Of a stretch of 64,000 nucleotides of DNA, positions 9,560-18,508 are shown piece after piece. Position 1 is the first letter of the stretch; the number at the start of each line of letters is the position of its first letter. Made by a program: the position numbers and the translations under genes. The notes beneath the pieces are model-generated. The model did no database searches. It had not been told where the DNA came from and saw nothing but the letters and a program-made list of their open reading frames with translations. The stretch is from contig SVEC01000003.1 of assembly GCA_015057555.1 (NCBI GenBank), positions 62,001 through 126,000 of the forward strand, in the 5' to 3' direction. Origin of the DNA: Lachnospiraceae bacterium. Its GTDB lineage: Bacteria > Bacillota > Clostridia > Lachnospirales > Lachnospiraceae.

Positions 9560-11134
9560 ATGGGTAAGGTACATTTATTAGACTGCACATTGCGAGATGG
9601 CGGTTATGTGAATGACTGGAAATTTGGTGAGGAAACAATCAAAGGTTTTAGTCAAAAAATTGCACAAACTGGAATAGAGATGTACGAGGTTGGCTTTTTG
9701 AAAGGCGATAGCTTTGACAAAGATAGGGCAGTGTTCCCAGATTTAGAGTCTTTAGCCACAGTAATCAGCCCTAAAAATCCTAATATGATGTACGTTGGAA
9801 TGATTGATATGAGTGCTCCATTGCCTGTAGAACGCATAAAGAAATACGATGGCAGTTCTGTGGATATGATTCGTGTTATTTTCAAAAAGAATAAAATGAA
9901 GCAAGCATATGAATATTGCAAGAGTATTCAAGAGCTAGGATATAAGCTGTCAGTAAACTTTGTAGGTACTGATATGTATTCAGATACTGAATTTGTGGAG
10001 GGTATAGAGCTGTTTAATACTATAAATCCTTACGCAATGGCTATAGTGGATACATTTGGATTGATAAAGAGAAAACAATTTCTTCGTTTGGTTTATCTGG
10101 CAGACAATAACATGAATAAAGGTATTACATTATGTTATCACGCCCATAATAATCTACAACAAGCAATGGGAAATGCAGAAGCCTTAGTTGAAATGAACTT
10201 AAAAAGAGATTTGTGCATTGATGCTTGTGTATTTGGTATGGGTAGAGGCGCTGGTAATTTGAATCTGGAGCTTTTTGCAGAATATATGAATGAGAATTAT
10301 GATACTCATTATCGTATAAAGCCTATGCTTGAAATAATGGATGAATATTTAAATGAAATTTATCAGAAGAGATTCTGGGGATATTCTTTGCCATTATATC
10401 TTTCAGCAAGCAATGGGTGTCATCCAAATTATGCAATATACTTAGCAGAGAAGGATTCGCTTCCAGTAAAAGCATTTAACGAGTTGTTAAATAGTATGCC
10501 AGCGGAAGCCAAAGCTGAGTTTAGCAAAGAAAAAGCTGAAAAATATTATAGAGAGTTTCAGGAAAACTACATTAATGATAAAGAAACACTGAATAAATTA
10601 TCTCAGGAGATGAGTAATAAAGAGGTGTTGATTTTAGCTCCGGGAAGTAGTCTAAAGCAGTACCAGGAGTGTATAAAGAATGTAATAGCAGATAAAAATC
10701 CTATTGTTTTGGCTGTAAACTTTGTGGCTGAACAATATGATGTGGACTATGTGTTTAGCAGTAATATGCGTAGATATGCAAAAATTCAAGGAAGAACAAA
10801 GGCAAAATGCATTACCACATCCAATATGAAAGAGTGCAAACACACAGATTATATAGTTAATTTTTCTAGCTTCGCATCAAAAGAGCCAGATATTATAGAC
10901 AATTCGGGCCTTATGGCATTAAAGCTGTTGATTGCTATAGGTGTAAAAAAAGTATACATTGCAGGTATGGATGGTTACAATAGTAGTCTTGAAATGAATT
11001 ATTTTGAAGATACTTTAGAATACGATTTTTCCAATGTGGCTGAAATTAGAAATGATTTGATATCTAGAGAAATGAGAGAGTTTAGAAAAGTTTTAGATAT
11101 GACTTTCCTCACTCCGTCTGCGTATGATTTATAA
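9560..11134 (+). CDS. HMGL-type aldolase fused to a C-terminal Rossmann-like domain
   Basis: A 524-residue two-domain protein. Residues 4-280 are a DRE-TIM metallolyase (HMG-CoA lyase / homocitrate synthase / 4-hydroxy-2-oxovalerate aldolase superfamily): LLDCTLRDGGYVNDW supplies the metal-binding Asp and catalytic Arg, and LCYHAHNNLQQAMGN the HxH metal ligands. Residues 345-524 (KEVLILAPGSSLKQY, then VLAVNFVAEQYDVDYVFSS) form a second domain resembling MptE/DUF115-like pyrophosphokinase-type folds; this assignment is tentative. The gene lies between the ThDP enzyme and a sugar kinase with short spacings. A retro-aldol or aldol step on a 2-oxoacid is likely, perhaps making or consuming the donor of the ThDP enzyme. 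No natural product or sugar pathway known to me uses this exact set. Confidence 0.75.
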   Translation: MGKVHLLDCTLRDGGYVNDWKFGEETIKGFSQKIAQTGIEMYEVGFLKGDSFDKDRAVFPDLESLATVISPKNPNMMYVGMIDMSAPLPVERIKKYDGSSVDMIRVIFKKNKMKQAYEYCKSIQELGYKLSVNFVGTDMYSDTEFVEGIELFNTINPYAMAIVDTFGLIKRKQFLRLVYLADNNMNKGITLCYHAHNNLQQAMGNAEALVEMNLKRDLCIDACVFGMGRGAGNLNLELFAEYMNENYDTHYRIKPMLEIMDEYLNEIYQKRFWGYSLPLYLSASNGCHPNYAIYLAEKDSLPVKAFNELLNSMPAEAKAEFSKEKAEKYYREFQENYINDKETLNKLSQEMSNKEVLILAPGSSLKQYQECIKNVIADKNPIVLAVNFVAEQYDVDYVFSSNMRRYAKIQGRTKAKCITTSNMKECKHTDYIVNFSSFASKEPDIIDNSGLMALKLLIAIGVKKVYIAGMDGYNSSLEMNYFEDTLEYDFSNVAEIRNDLISREMREFRKVLDMTFLTPSAYDL

Positions 11135-11151
11135 GAAAAGGAGTAAGTACA

Positions 11152-12174
11152 ATGAGTAAAGTAATAACCTTCGGAGAAATTATGCTTCGTTTGGCACCAA
11201 ATGGTAATTATAGATTTTTTCAACAAGATCAGATGCAGGCAACCTTTGGTGGGGGAGAGGCTAATGTTGCAGTTTCTCTTGCCAACTTTGGAATGGATTC
11301 AGTTTATGTCACTAAGCTTCCTGATAATGCAATTGGACAAGCGGCCATAAACAATTTAAGATCCTTTGGAGTTGATACCACACGTATATCACGAGGTGGA
11401 GAAAGAGTGGGTATATACTATCTCGAGAAGGGTGCTAGCCAAAGGGGTAGTGTATGTATATATGATAGAGCACACTCCTCAATATCAGAGGCTGATATGA
11501 GTGATTTTGATTGGGATAATATATTTGAGGGAGCAGACTGGTTTCATTTTACAGGAATAACACCAGCCCTTAGTGATAGCCTAGTAGAAATATGCGAAAA
11601 GGCTTGTGAAGTAGCAAAGAGTCACGGAGTAAAGATATCCTGTGATTTGAATTATCGTGGTAAATTATGGACTAAAGAAAAAGCAAGACAGGTTATGACA
11701 AAGCTTGCAAAATATGTGGATGTTTGTATTGCCAATGAAGAAGATGCAAAAGACGTCTTTGGAATTGAGGCAAAGGGCACAGATGTTTATAGTGGGCAAC
11801 TAAACAAAACAGGATATATAGAAGTAGCACAACAGCTTGCAGAAAGCTTCGGCTTTGAAAAGGTTGCTATCACACTAAGAACTTCCATTTCTGCCAATGA
11901 TAATATGTGGGCGGCAATGCTGTATGATGGAAAGGATGCATTTTTTTCAAAGGAATATGCGCTACATATTGTGGACCGTGTAGGAGGCGGAGATAGCTTT
12001 GGAGCAGGCTTGATATATGCTATGTTAAATAACAAAGATGAACAAAGTATTATAGAATTTGCAGTTGCTGCATCTGCGTTAAAGCATTCTATAGAAGGTG
12101 ATTTTAATAGAGTGTCTGTAGATGAAGTAGAAAAACTAATGGGTGGAGATGGCTCGGGTAGAGTGCAGAGATAG
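11152..12174 (+). CDS. PfkB-family sugar kinase, 2-keto-3-deoxygluconate kinase-like
   Basis: A 340-residue ribokinase/PfkB kinase. The N-terminus (ITFGEIMLRLAP) with GGGEANVAVSLANFG and the DRAHSSIS segment are most like KdgK (2-dehydro-3-deoxygluconokinase). The catalytic/anion-hole signature is VDRVGGGDSFGAGLIYA at about residue 280, with the Asp base present. A kinase of this type would phosphorylate a C5-C6 hydroxyl of a ketosugar or 2-keto-3-deoxy acid. Standing in a CDP-sugar cluster next to an aldolase, it may act on an aldolase substrate or product instead of pectin-derived KDG. No other KDG-pathway gene (KDPG aldolase, uronate isomerase) is in the window. Its stop codon overlaps the ribosome binding site region of the next gene. 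Confidence 0.8.
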   Translation: MSKVITFGEIMLRLAPNGNYRFFQQDQMQATFGGGEANVAVSLANFGMDSVYVTKLPDNAIGQAAINNLRSFGVDTTRISRGGERVGIYYLEKGASQRGSVCIYDRAHSSISEADMSDFDWDNIFEGADWFHFTGITPALSDSLVEICEKACEVAKSHGVKISCDLNYRGKLWTKEKARQVMTKLAKYVDVCIANEEDAKDVFGIEAKGTDVYSGQLNKTGYIEVAQQLAESFGFEKVAITLRTSISANDNMWAAMLYDGKDAFFSKEYALHIVDRVGGGDSFGAGLIYAMLNNKDEQSIIEFAVAASALKHSIEGDFNRVSVDEVEKLMGGDGSGRVQR

Positions 12175-12181
12175 GAGAATA

Positions 12182-13114
12182 ATGAATAGAATAGTTATTA
12201 CTGGACCCACAGGGGCTATAGGTACGGCAATTATTCGTCAATGTGTGGATGAAGGAATTGAAGTATATGCTATTGTGAGAAAAAACTCTAATAGAATAGT
12301 TCGAATCGAAAATAGTCCCCAAGTACATATAATTGAATGTGATTTAAGTGAATTGAAAGATTTACCGGTAGACAATATACCAATATGTGATGTATTTTAT
12401 CATTTGGGGTGGGGTGCTACTATAGGAGATGGTCGCAATGATATGGACCTTCAGACAGCCAATATTCAGTATACATTAGATGCTGTAAGACTTGCGAATA
12501 GATTGGGTTGCAATACATTTGTTGGTACTGGCTCTCAAGCTGAATATGGGCGATTCGAAGGCAAGCTTAATGAGCTCGTTCCTGCTTTTCCTGAAAATGG
12601 TTATGGAATCGCAAAGCTTTGTGCAGGTCAAATGAGTGCTATTGAGTGTAGTAAATTTGACATGAGACATATTTGGGTTAGAATTCTAAGTGTGTATGGT
12701 CCTGGCGATAGTGATAAGACTATGATAACCACCACAATAAATAAATTATTGAACAAAGAAAGAGCATCCTTTACCAAGGCTGAGCAGATGTGGGATTATC
12801 TGTACTCAGAGGACGCAGCAAAAGCTCTAGTTTTGATGGGTAAAAGCCAATGTGCAAAGGGAGTATATTGTTTAGGAAGCGGAATAGCAAAACCTCTTAG
12901 AGAATATATAGAGGAGCTTGCAAAAAATATATCACAAGATACAGAGCTTGGATTTGGAGATGTGGAATATGGTCCAAAACAGGTTATGTATCTGTGTGCC
13001 GATATTGAAAGATTAACAAAGGATACAGGATTTGTACCAGAGGTTACCTTTGATGAGGGAATAAAGAAAACTATTGAGTGGATGAAGCAGAGGATAAATT
13101 ATGAAGAAAATTAG
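12182..13114 (+). CDS. NAD-dependent epimerase/reductase (extended SDR)
   Basis: A 310-residue extended short-chain dehydrogenase. The nucleotide site is ITGPTGAIGTAIIRQ, a variant of GxxGxxG, and the catalytic YxxxK is YGIAKLCAGQ at about residue 142, preceded by the Ser/Thr in VGTGSQAEYG. I chose the ATG at 12182 because ATAGGAGA lies 5-11 bases upstream; an upstream start at 12143 would lie inside the kinase gene. It could be the reductase that finishes the branched or dideoxy sugar (the YerF role) by reducing the 4-keto group or side chain, or a 4-epimerase. It overlaps the next glycosyltransferase by 14 bases, so translation is coupled. Confidence 0.82.
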   Translation: MNRIVITGPTGAIGTAIIRQCVDEGIEVYAIVRKNSNRIVRIENSPQVHIIECDLSELKDLPVDNIPICDVFYHLGWGATIGDGRNDMDLQTANIQYTLDAVRLANRLGCNTFVGTGSQAEYGRFEGKLNELVPAFPENGYGIAKLCAGQMSAIECSKFDMRHIWVRILSVYGPGDSDKTMITTTINKLLNKERASFTKAEQMWDYLYSEDAAKALVLMGKSQCAKGVYCLGSGIAKPLREYIEELAKNISQDTELGFGDVEYGPKQVMYLCADIERLTKDTGFVPEVTFDEGIKKTIEWMKQRINYEEN

Positions 13115-14060
13115 TGTTATGATTCCTTGCTATAATGAGCAGGAAAATGTAAGGGAAATATGTGCGGCTGTTATCGATGTTTTGAATAAGGATTTGCCTA
13201 GTTATGACTATGAGATATTATTTATAGATAATGATTCCAAGGATTTGACAAGGACTTATTTGAGAGAGCTTTGTGCAAAGAATAAAAAGGTAAGAGCTAT
13301 CTTTAATGCAAAGAATTTTGGACAGTTTAATTCACCGTATTATGGAATATGTCAAACTTCAGGCGACTGTACAGTCTGTTTGTGTTGTGATTTCCAAGAT
13401 CCTGTAGAAATGATTCCTAGACTGGTTAAAGAGTGGGAAAATGGTGCAAAGATAGTATGTGCAATTAAGACAACAAGTAAAGAAAACAGAATAATGAGAT
13501 TCTTAAGAACTTGTTATTACAAGATGATTAAGAAAATGTCAGATGTAGAGCAGATAGAGCATTTTACAGGTTTTGGATTGTATGATAAAGGTTTTGTAGA
13601 AGTTTTAAGAGATTTAGATGATTCAACACCGTTCCTTAGAGGAATAGTTGCAGAGCTTGGCTATAAGAGAGTTGACGTCCCTTACGAACAACAGAAGAGA
13701 AAAGCAGGAAAAACACATAATAACTGGTACACATTGTATGATGCAGCCATGCTTAGCTTTACATCATACACTAAGATTGGTTTGAGATTGGCAACCTTTT
13801 TAGGAATTGGAATAGGTAGCTTAAGCTTTTTGATAGCTATTATCTATTTAGTTATGAAGCTTATATGTTGGAATAGTTTTTCAGCTGGAATGGCACCAGT
13901 TTTGATAGGAATGTTTTTCTTAGGTGGAGTTCAGTTATTCTTCCTTGGGTTTATTGGAGAATACATTTTAAGTATGAATCGACGAATAATGAACAGACCT
14001 CTTGTTATAGAAGAAGAGCGACTAAATTTCGATGATGAAGGAGAACAAAAAAATGCTTGA
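13101..14060 (+). CDS. GT2 glycosyltransferase, GtrB/DPM1-like, with two C-terminal TM helices
   Basis: A 319-residue polyprenyl-phosphate-type glycosyltransferase. The GT-A domain starts at the N-terminus (MIPCYNEQENVREI), with DNDSKDLT and CLCCDFQDPVEMI, where the acidic metal-binding residues sit. Residues 228-290 form two membrane helices (LRLATFLGIGIGSLSFLIAI and the stretch around VLIGMFFLGGVQLFFLGF). This is the layout of GtrB/YfdH and DPM1 relatives, which load a sugar onto undecaprenyl phosphate on the cytosolic face. Here the sugar may be the CDP-dideoxyhexose made by this cluster, or UDP-glucose. The gene starts inside the SDR gene and its 3' end contains the ribosome binding site and overlaps the start of rfbG. 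Confidence 0.88.
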   Translation: MKKISVMIPCYNEQENVREICAAVIDVLNKDLPSYDYEILFIDNDSKDLTRTYLRELCAKNKKVRAIFNAKNFGQFNSPYYGICQTSGDCTVCLCCDFQDPVEMIPRLVKEWENGAKIVCAIKTTSKENRIMRFLRTCYYKMIKKMSDVEQIEHFTGFGLYDKGFVEVLRDLDDSTPFLRGIVAELGYKRVDVPYEQQKRKAGKTHNNWYTLYDAAMLSFTSYTKIGLRLATFLGIGIGSLSFLIAIIYLVMKLICWNSFSAGMAPVLIGMFFLGGVQLFFLGFIGEYILSMNRRIMNRPLVIEEERLNFDDEGEQKNA

Positions 14061-15114
14061 TGTTACATTTTATAAAGACAAAAAAGTGCTTGTAACAGGA
14101 CATACAGGGTTTAAAGGAACTTGGATGTGTCAGCTTTTGGTTATGGCAGGTGCTAAGGTAACAGGCTATTCTTTAAAACCACCAACAACTCCTAGTCTAT
14201 TTGATATGTGTGGAGTTAAGGATAGTATTAACTCCATAGAAGGTGATGTTAGAGATTTATCTCATATGATGGAGGTTTTCGCTAATACTCAACCAGAAAT
14301 AGTAATTCATATGGCAGCCCAACCTATAGTTAGGGAATCCTACAAAGACCCTGTGTACACTTATGAGACTAATGTTATGGGTACTGTAAATGTGCTTGAG
14401 TGCATAAGACAGAACCCTTCGGTAAAATCATTTGTCAATGTTACTACAGATAAAGTGTATTTGAATAAGGAGTGGGAGTGGGGATATCGCGAAAACGAGG
14501 AGTTAAATGGCTACGACCCTTATTCTAATTCCAAATCATGCTCTGAGCTTGTTACAAGCAGTTATATCAATTCCTTCTTTAAGGATATGGATATTGCTAT
14601 ATCTACAGCTAGAGCAGGTAATGTAATCGGTGGTGGAGATTTTGCCACAGATAGAATCATTCCTGATTGTATTAGAGCTGCAGAAAAGAAAGAGGAAATC
14701 ATTGTAAGAAACCCATTCTCAACTAGACCATATGAGCATGTATTAGAGCCAGTGGTAGCTTATCTTATGATAGCTAAAGCACAGTATGAGGACAAATCAT
14801 ATGCTGGTAGCTACAATGTGGGACCAGACGATACAGATTGCTGGACCACAGGAGAATTAGTTACTTTATTCTGCGACAAGTGGAATGCAACAACCAATGA
14901 TGGTATTAAGTGGATAAACAAGTATGATGGAGGGCCTCACGAGGCGAACTTCTTGAAATTAGACTGTTCTAAACTTAAGAAAACCTTTGGATGGAATCCT
15001 AGATGGCATGTTGAGGAAACCATGGAGAAAATAGTAGAGTGGTCTGTGGAATATCTAAATGGCGGAGATGTTGCGAACTGTATGAAAAAGCAGATTGAGG
15101 AGTTCTTAAATTAG
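14053..15114 (+). CDS. rfbG: CDP-glucose 4,6-dehydratase
   Basis: Converts CDP-glucose to CDP-4-keto-6-deoxyglucose, the substrate of RfbH. Extended SDR with GHTGFKGTWMCQLL (the NAD site of the GxxGxxG type with the Trp typical for CDP-glucose dehydratases), NVTTDKVYLNKEW, and the YxxxK motif YDPYSNSKSCSE. Length 353 fits RfbG/DdhB (about 357). The ATG at 14053 is preferred since GAAGGAGA is 7-16 bases upstream; an in-frame ATG at 14032 lies before that site. The gene is downstream of the enzymes that use its product, an order unlike the rfbFGH order in enterobacteria, which suggests that the middle genes were assembled or inserted independently. Confidence 0.95.
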   Translation: MLDVTFYKDKKVLVTGHTGFKGTWMCQLLVMAGAKVTGYSLKPPTTPSLFDMCGVKDSINSIEGDVRDLSHMMEVFANTQPEIVIHMAAQPIVRESYKDPVYTYETNVMGTVNVLECIRQNPSVKSFVNVTTDKVYLNKEWEWGYRENEELNGYDPYSNSKSCSELVTSSYINSFFKDMDIAISTARAGNVIGGGDFATDRIIPDCIRAAEKKEEIIVRNPFSTRPYEHVLEPVVAYLMIAKAQYEDKSYAGSYNVGPDDTDCWTTGELVTLFCDKWNATTNDGIKWINKYDGGPHEANFLKLDCSKLKKTFGWNPRWHVEETMEKIVEWSVEYLNGGDVANCMKKQIEEFLN

Positions 15115-15152
15115 TCAACACAAACATCGAAAGTGTTAGGAGCTATATTATT

Positions 15153-16379
15153 ATGGAAGCTGAACAAAAAACAAATATTCCGGTGAACGGCAAGAAAAGA
15201 TATTTGAGTGATTTGATTTATAGCATATTAGGTTTGGTTGTTATGAATGGAGTTATTCAGATGGTTTTGTATCCATATTTGAATAAGCAAATGGGAGAAG
15301 AACGATTTGGAGATGTATTATCACTAATATCTATAGTTGCTATTATGGGCACTACCTTTGGTACCGCAGCAAATTATTCCCGAGTGGTTTCTACTACTAA
15401 GAGAAAGGTAGAAAATGGAGATTATAATATCTTTTTGACTATTATAGCCGTACTATCTGTTATAGTTTCGTTAGCTACGATGTTAATAATGAAAGATTTC
15501 ACTCTGTGGGGGTATCTGGGATTTAGTGTATTAATGATTTTTACAGTCTTACGTTACTATGCAGATGTAGAATTTCGATTAAATGTGAATTACAAAAGAT
15601 TTTTTATATTCTACCTATTTATTTCAATAGGATATTTGTTAGGAGTGCTAGTATATCCAGCTACAAAGTCTTGGATAGTGACTATGCTTCTAGGGGAAAT
15701 CATTTCGGTAGTATATGTATTAGCAGTCGGAAAAATATTTAGAGGTTCATACGTACAAAAATCCGAGGATTTTAAAGAGAATATGAAGTCTGTCGTGCTG
15801 TTATCGGGAACTAATCTGATATCAGCATTGATATTAAATGTGGATAGATTGATGCTTCAGTATTTTGAAGGTGGAACAGCTGTGACCATTTTCTATACCG
15901 CCACCTTGGTTGGAAAAATAGTAGCATTGGTATCAGGTCCGTTGAATGGAGTGATAATAGGTCACTTGGCGAAATACAAGGGAGGATTGCCTGCAAAGAA
16001 ATTTGTGGGTATATGCGGTGGAGCAACCTTGTTTGGACTTATTATAAATGTTGCCTGTGTTGCCGTATCATATGTGTTTGTAAAGCTCATGTATCCTGAT
16101 GTGTTTGATATGGCAAAGCCTTACTTTTGGATAGCTAATGCTGGGCAAGTATTTTATTTTATATCAGGTACTTTGACTGTTATATTACTGAGATTTACTG
16201 ATGAAAAATATCAGTTATACATCAATATAGCATATCTATTGGCATTTTTAATCTTTGCATTCCCAATGGTAATCAGTTGGGGGATATGGGGAATGGCGAT
16301 TGCTTTGCTGATAGTTAATTTGCTGAGAATAATATTGATTGCGGTTATGGGAATAAAGCTATTGAAAATAGGAGGATAA
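15153..16379 (+). CDS. Oligosaccharide flippase, Wzx/MVF-type
   Basis: A 408-residue protein with about twelve membrane helices and very few charged stretches. The N-terminal pattern YSILGLVVMNGVIQMVLYPY, followed by ERFGDVLSLISIVAIM, is typical of polysaccharide transport proteins of the Wzx/RfbX/MOP group. It would flip the undecaprenyl-linked repeat unit to the outer face. It begins 38 bases after rfbG with its own ribosome binding site and is followed after 3 bases by licD. Base composition becomes more AT-rich again from here on. The family is clear from topology and position, weaker from motif evidence. Confidence 0.78.
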   Translation: MEAEQKTNIPVNGKKRYLSDLIYSILGLVVMNGVIQMVLYPYLNKQMGEERFGDVLSLISIVAIMGTTFGTAANYSRVVSTTKRKVENGDYNIFLTIIAVLSVIVSLATMLIMKDFTLWGYLGFSVLMIFTVLRYYADVEFRLNVNYKRFFIFYLFISIGYLLGVLVYPATKSWIVTMLLGEIISVVYVLAVGKIFRGSYVQKSEDFKENMKSVVLLSGTNLISALILNVDRLMLQYFEGGTAVTIFYTATLVGKIVALVSGPLNGVIIGHLAKYKGGLPAKKFVGICGGATLFGLIINVACVAVSYVFVKLMYPDVFDMAKPYFWIANAGQVFYFISGTLTVILLRFTDEKYQLYINIAYLLAFLIFAFPMVISWGIWGMAIALLIVNLLRIILIAVMGIKLLKIGG

Positions 16380-16382
16380 ACA

Positions 16383-17189
16383 ATGCAGTTGAGCGAATTA
16401 CATGATCATATGTTTGAGCTTTTATGTTTGGTGGATGACATATGTAAAAAAGAAAACGTGAGATATTTTTTGGTTGCAGGAAGTGAATTAGGTGCAGTAA
16501 GAGAAAAGAATTTCATACCATGGGATGATGATGTAGATATTATGGTGCTTCGAGAAGATTATGATGCCTTTAAGGATGCAATGCAAAAACACCTTTCTGA
16601 CAGATATATATATTTGGAGCCAAGTGATGTCGCTCCAAAATTTTATGACTTTGCATCGAGGGTAATTGATAAAGAAGTTGTTATTAGACGCGAGACAGAA
16701 GATGATAAATTTTATGATGCTTATAGAAATAATTTATGTATAGATGTTTTTACTTTTGAGATGGGAACTGACAATAAATTAGCACAGAAAATGCATCTAA
16801 TTAAGTGTAAGTGCTTATATGGAATGGCTATGTCAAAAAGAGTCAAAATAGACTATGAAAAAAGAGGGTTAGTTGAAAAAATTAGTGTATTTAGCTGTTC
16901 TTTGATTGGTAGAATGTTTTCTATGAATAAGATATTAAAAATGTGGGACAGGCTAACACAGAAGTATAGTCATAAGAAATCATTATACAGATTTTCGGCG
17001 AATGCTATGCCTAGGGATATGATTTTTTATGATAGTGACATTTATGAAGATGTAGTATATTTTCCAATTAGAGATAGAGAGTTTCCTGTTCCAGTAGGAT
17101 ATGATAAGGAATTAACAATGCATTATGGAGATTACATGAAGCCACGAGAGGATCATGAATATTTCACACAGCATTTGTATGAGGAATAA
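16383..17189 (+). CDS. LicD family phosphotransferase
   Basis: A 268-residue LicD-domain protein. The signature is VAGSELGAVREKNFIPWDDD followed by VDIMVLREDY, in which the aspartates of the nucleotidyltransferase-like fold are intact. LicD proteins move a phospho-substituent (phosphocholine in pneumococci, other phospho-groups elsewhere) from a CDP-activated donor onto a glycan. That fits the convergent operon beyond the terminator, which encodes a cytidylyltransferase fusion and an aminotransferase. It is the last gene of the plus-strand polysaccharide operon and is followed by a strong hairpin. Confidence 0.88.
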   Translation: MQLSELHDHMFELLCLVDDICKKENVRYFLVAGSELGAVREKNFIPWDDDVDIMVLREDYDAFKDAMQKHLSDRYIYLEPSDVAPKFYDFASRVIDKEVVIRRETEDDKFYDAYRNNLCIDVFTFEMGTDNKLAQKMHLIKCKCLYGMAMSKRVKIDYEKRGLVEKISVFSCSLIGRMFSMNKILKMWDRLTQKYSHKKSLYRFSANAMPRDMIFYDSDIYEDVVYFPIRDREFPVPVGYDKELTMHYGDYMKPREDHEYFTQHLYEE

Positions 17190-17200
17190 GGAAACATTGA

Positions 17201-17243
17201 AAACAAAGGAGTAGGCACTTCAGCACTGCCTACTCCTTTGTTT
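17201..17243. terminator. Bidirectional intrinsic terminator between licD and the convergent operon
   Basis: Perfect 17-bp inverted repeat: arm 17201-17217 (AAACAAAGGAGTAGGCA) and arm 17227-17243, with a 9-base loop. The A/T ends give a T-tract in both directions, so it can end both the licD operon and the minus-strand operon whose last stop codon touches its right arm. Confidence 0.88.
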
Positions 17244-18495
17244 ATATGTGATATACATCCACATTATTATAGTAATCTTCAACTACACCACATATAGCCT
17301 TGGATACATTTGTGTCAATATAGAAATCAGCTTTTCCGTTTTCAATTGCTCTAGCAAAAGCAATTATTTCATACCGGATACCTTCACCGTCTAATTGGTA
17401 GAAGTATCTTTTGTTTTCAGACATATTTTCGTATCTTACTTCAAAGTAATCGGTTTTCCACCAAGGTGCTGGAACATATATGTATCCCTCAGTACCGGTA
17501 ATAATCAAATCACCTTCGGATTTTGCTTCTTTTGCTACTTTGATTGAGGCAACTGCATTAGGGTATACGAAATCAATTTTGGTAAATCCATCATACATTG
17601 TCGATGAATCCACCATTCTAGTACATATTGATTTATGCAAATAGTCTGTGCCTAATATTTGAAAAATTGGTAGTAATGCTGTTGGTCCCCAAGCACTAAT
17701 GCTATTCCATTGATTTTCGGATTCATTTCCCGTATATTTCATACTTGTGCATGTAGCATCTATAGAAAGGATGCTACCAATTTTACCGCTTTTTGCTAAT
17801 AATACTAATCGTGCGTAAGCTGTTGAATATGCTGTTTTTATACCTTCCATCAGTATACAATTGTTTTCGTTTGCTATAGAGAACAACTCGTCGCATTCTG
17901 CCCTGTTTAAAGCAAGTGGGGATTCGCATAAAACATGCTTTCCCTCACATAATGCCTCTTTAATTTGGGAGTAGTGCTTCTGTGGAGAGGAAACCAAATA
18001 CATAGCAGTTTCGTCGTTAGTATCAACTATTTGCACTCCATTTACATACTTGCTTTCGTTGATGAATTTGTTGCCAATTGCTGCAGAGCCTTCTACCTTG
18101 ATTTTGATTTTACGCTTTTCTGTCCTAATCTCAGAACTTGAAACACCTTCTGTTCTATCGAGATAAACAACTTGGCAAATATCATTCAAATAATCAAACT
18201 GTCCCTTCCAGTCCGAACCTACTGTGAATATATCTACGGCAAATCTTTTAATATCATCAATTTTCTGACCTTCATATTCTTCAACAATTATTTGGTCTGC
18301 AATACCTAATGCTTCTACAGCGGCAATTCTTTCCATCAATGATTGTTGATTATTTATTTTTCCACGAGTCATATCATAAGCGTCAGAGGTAATACCAACA
18401 ATCAGATAGTCTCCCAATGCTTTCGCTCTTTCTAACAATTTAACATGTCCATAATGCAAAAGGTCATAGGTACCGTAAGTTATTACTTTTTTCAT
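17242..18495 (-). CDS. TagD-like cytidylyltransferase fused to a Gfo/Idh-type oxidoreductase domain
   Basis: A 417-residue fusion. Residues 1-130 are a glycerol-3-phosphate-cytidylyltransferase-like domain: TYGTYDLLHYGHVKLLERAK contains the HxGH motif, and the ISSTT-equivalent block is VSSSEIRTEK. From residue 133 on is a domain resembling Gfo/Idh/MocA dehydrogenases (CEGKHVLCESPLALNRAECD matches the EKP region), but the expected N-terminal GxGxxG is degenerate. Such fusions would activate a phosphorylated polyol with CTP after or before a redox step, giving a CDP-linked alcohol for LicD. ATG start follows AAGGAG. It is the last gene of a three-gene operon read toward licD. Confidence 0.8.
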   Translation of the reverse strand: MKKVITYGTYDLLHYGHVKLLERAKALGDYLIVGITSDAYDMTRGKINNQQSLMERIAAVEALGIADQIIVEEYEGQKIDDIKRFAVDIFTVGSDWKGQFDYLNDICQVVYLDRTEGVSSSEIRTEKRKIKIKVEGSAAIGNKFINESKYVNGVQIVDTNDETAMYLVSSPQKHYSQIKEALCEGKHVLCESPLALNRAECDELFSIANENNCILMEGIKTAYSTAYARLVLLAKSGKIGSILSIDATCTSMKYTGNESENQWNSISAWGPTALLPIFQILGTDYLHKSICTRMVDSSTMYDGFTKIDFVYPNAVASIKVAKEAKSEGDLIITGTEGYIYVPAPWWKTDYFEVRYENMSENKRYFYQLDGEGIRYEIIAFARAIENGKADFYIDTNVSKAICGVVEDYYNNVDVYHI

Positions 18496-18508
18496 AGCAT
18501 AATGCTCC

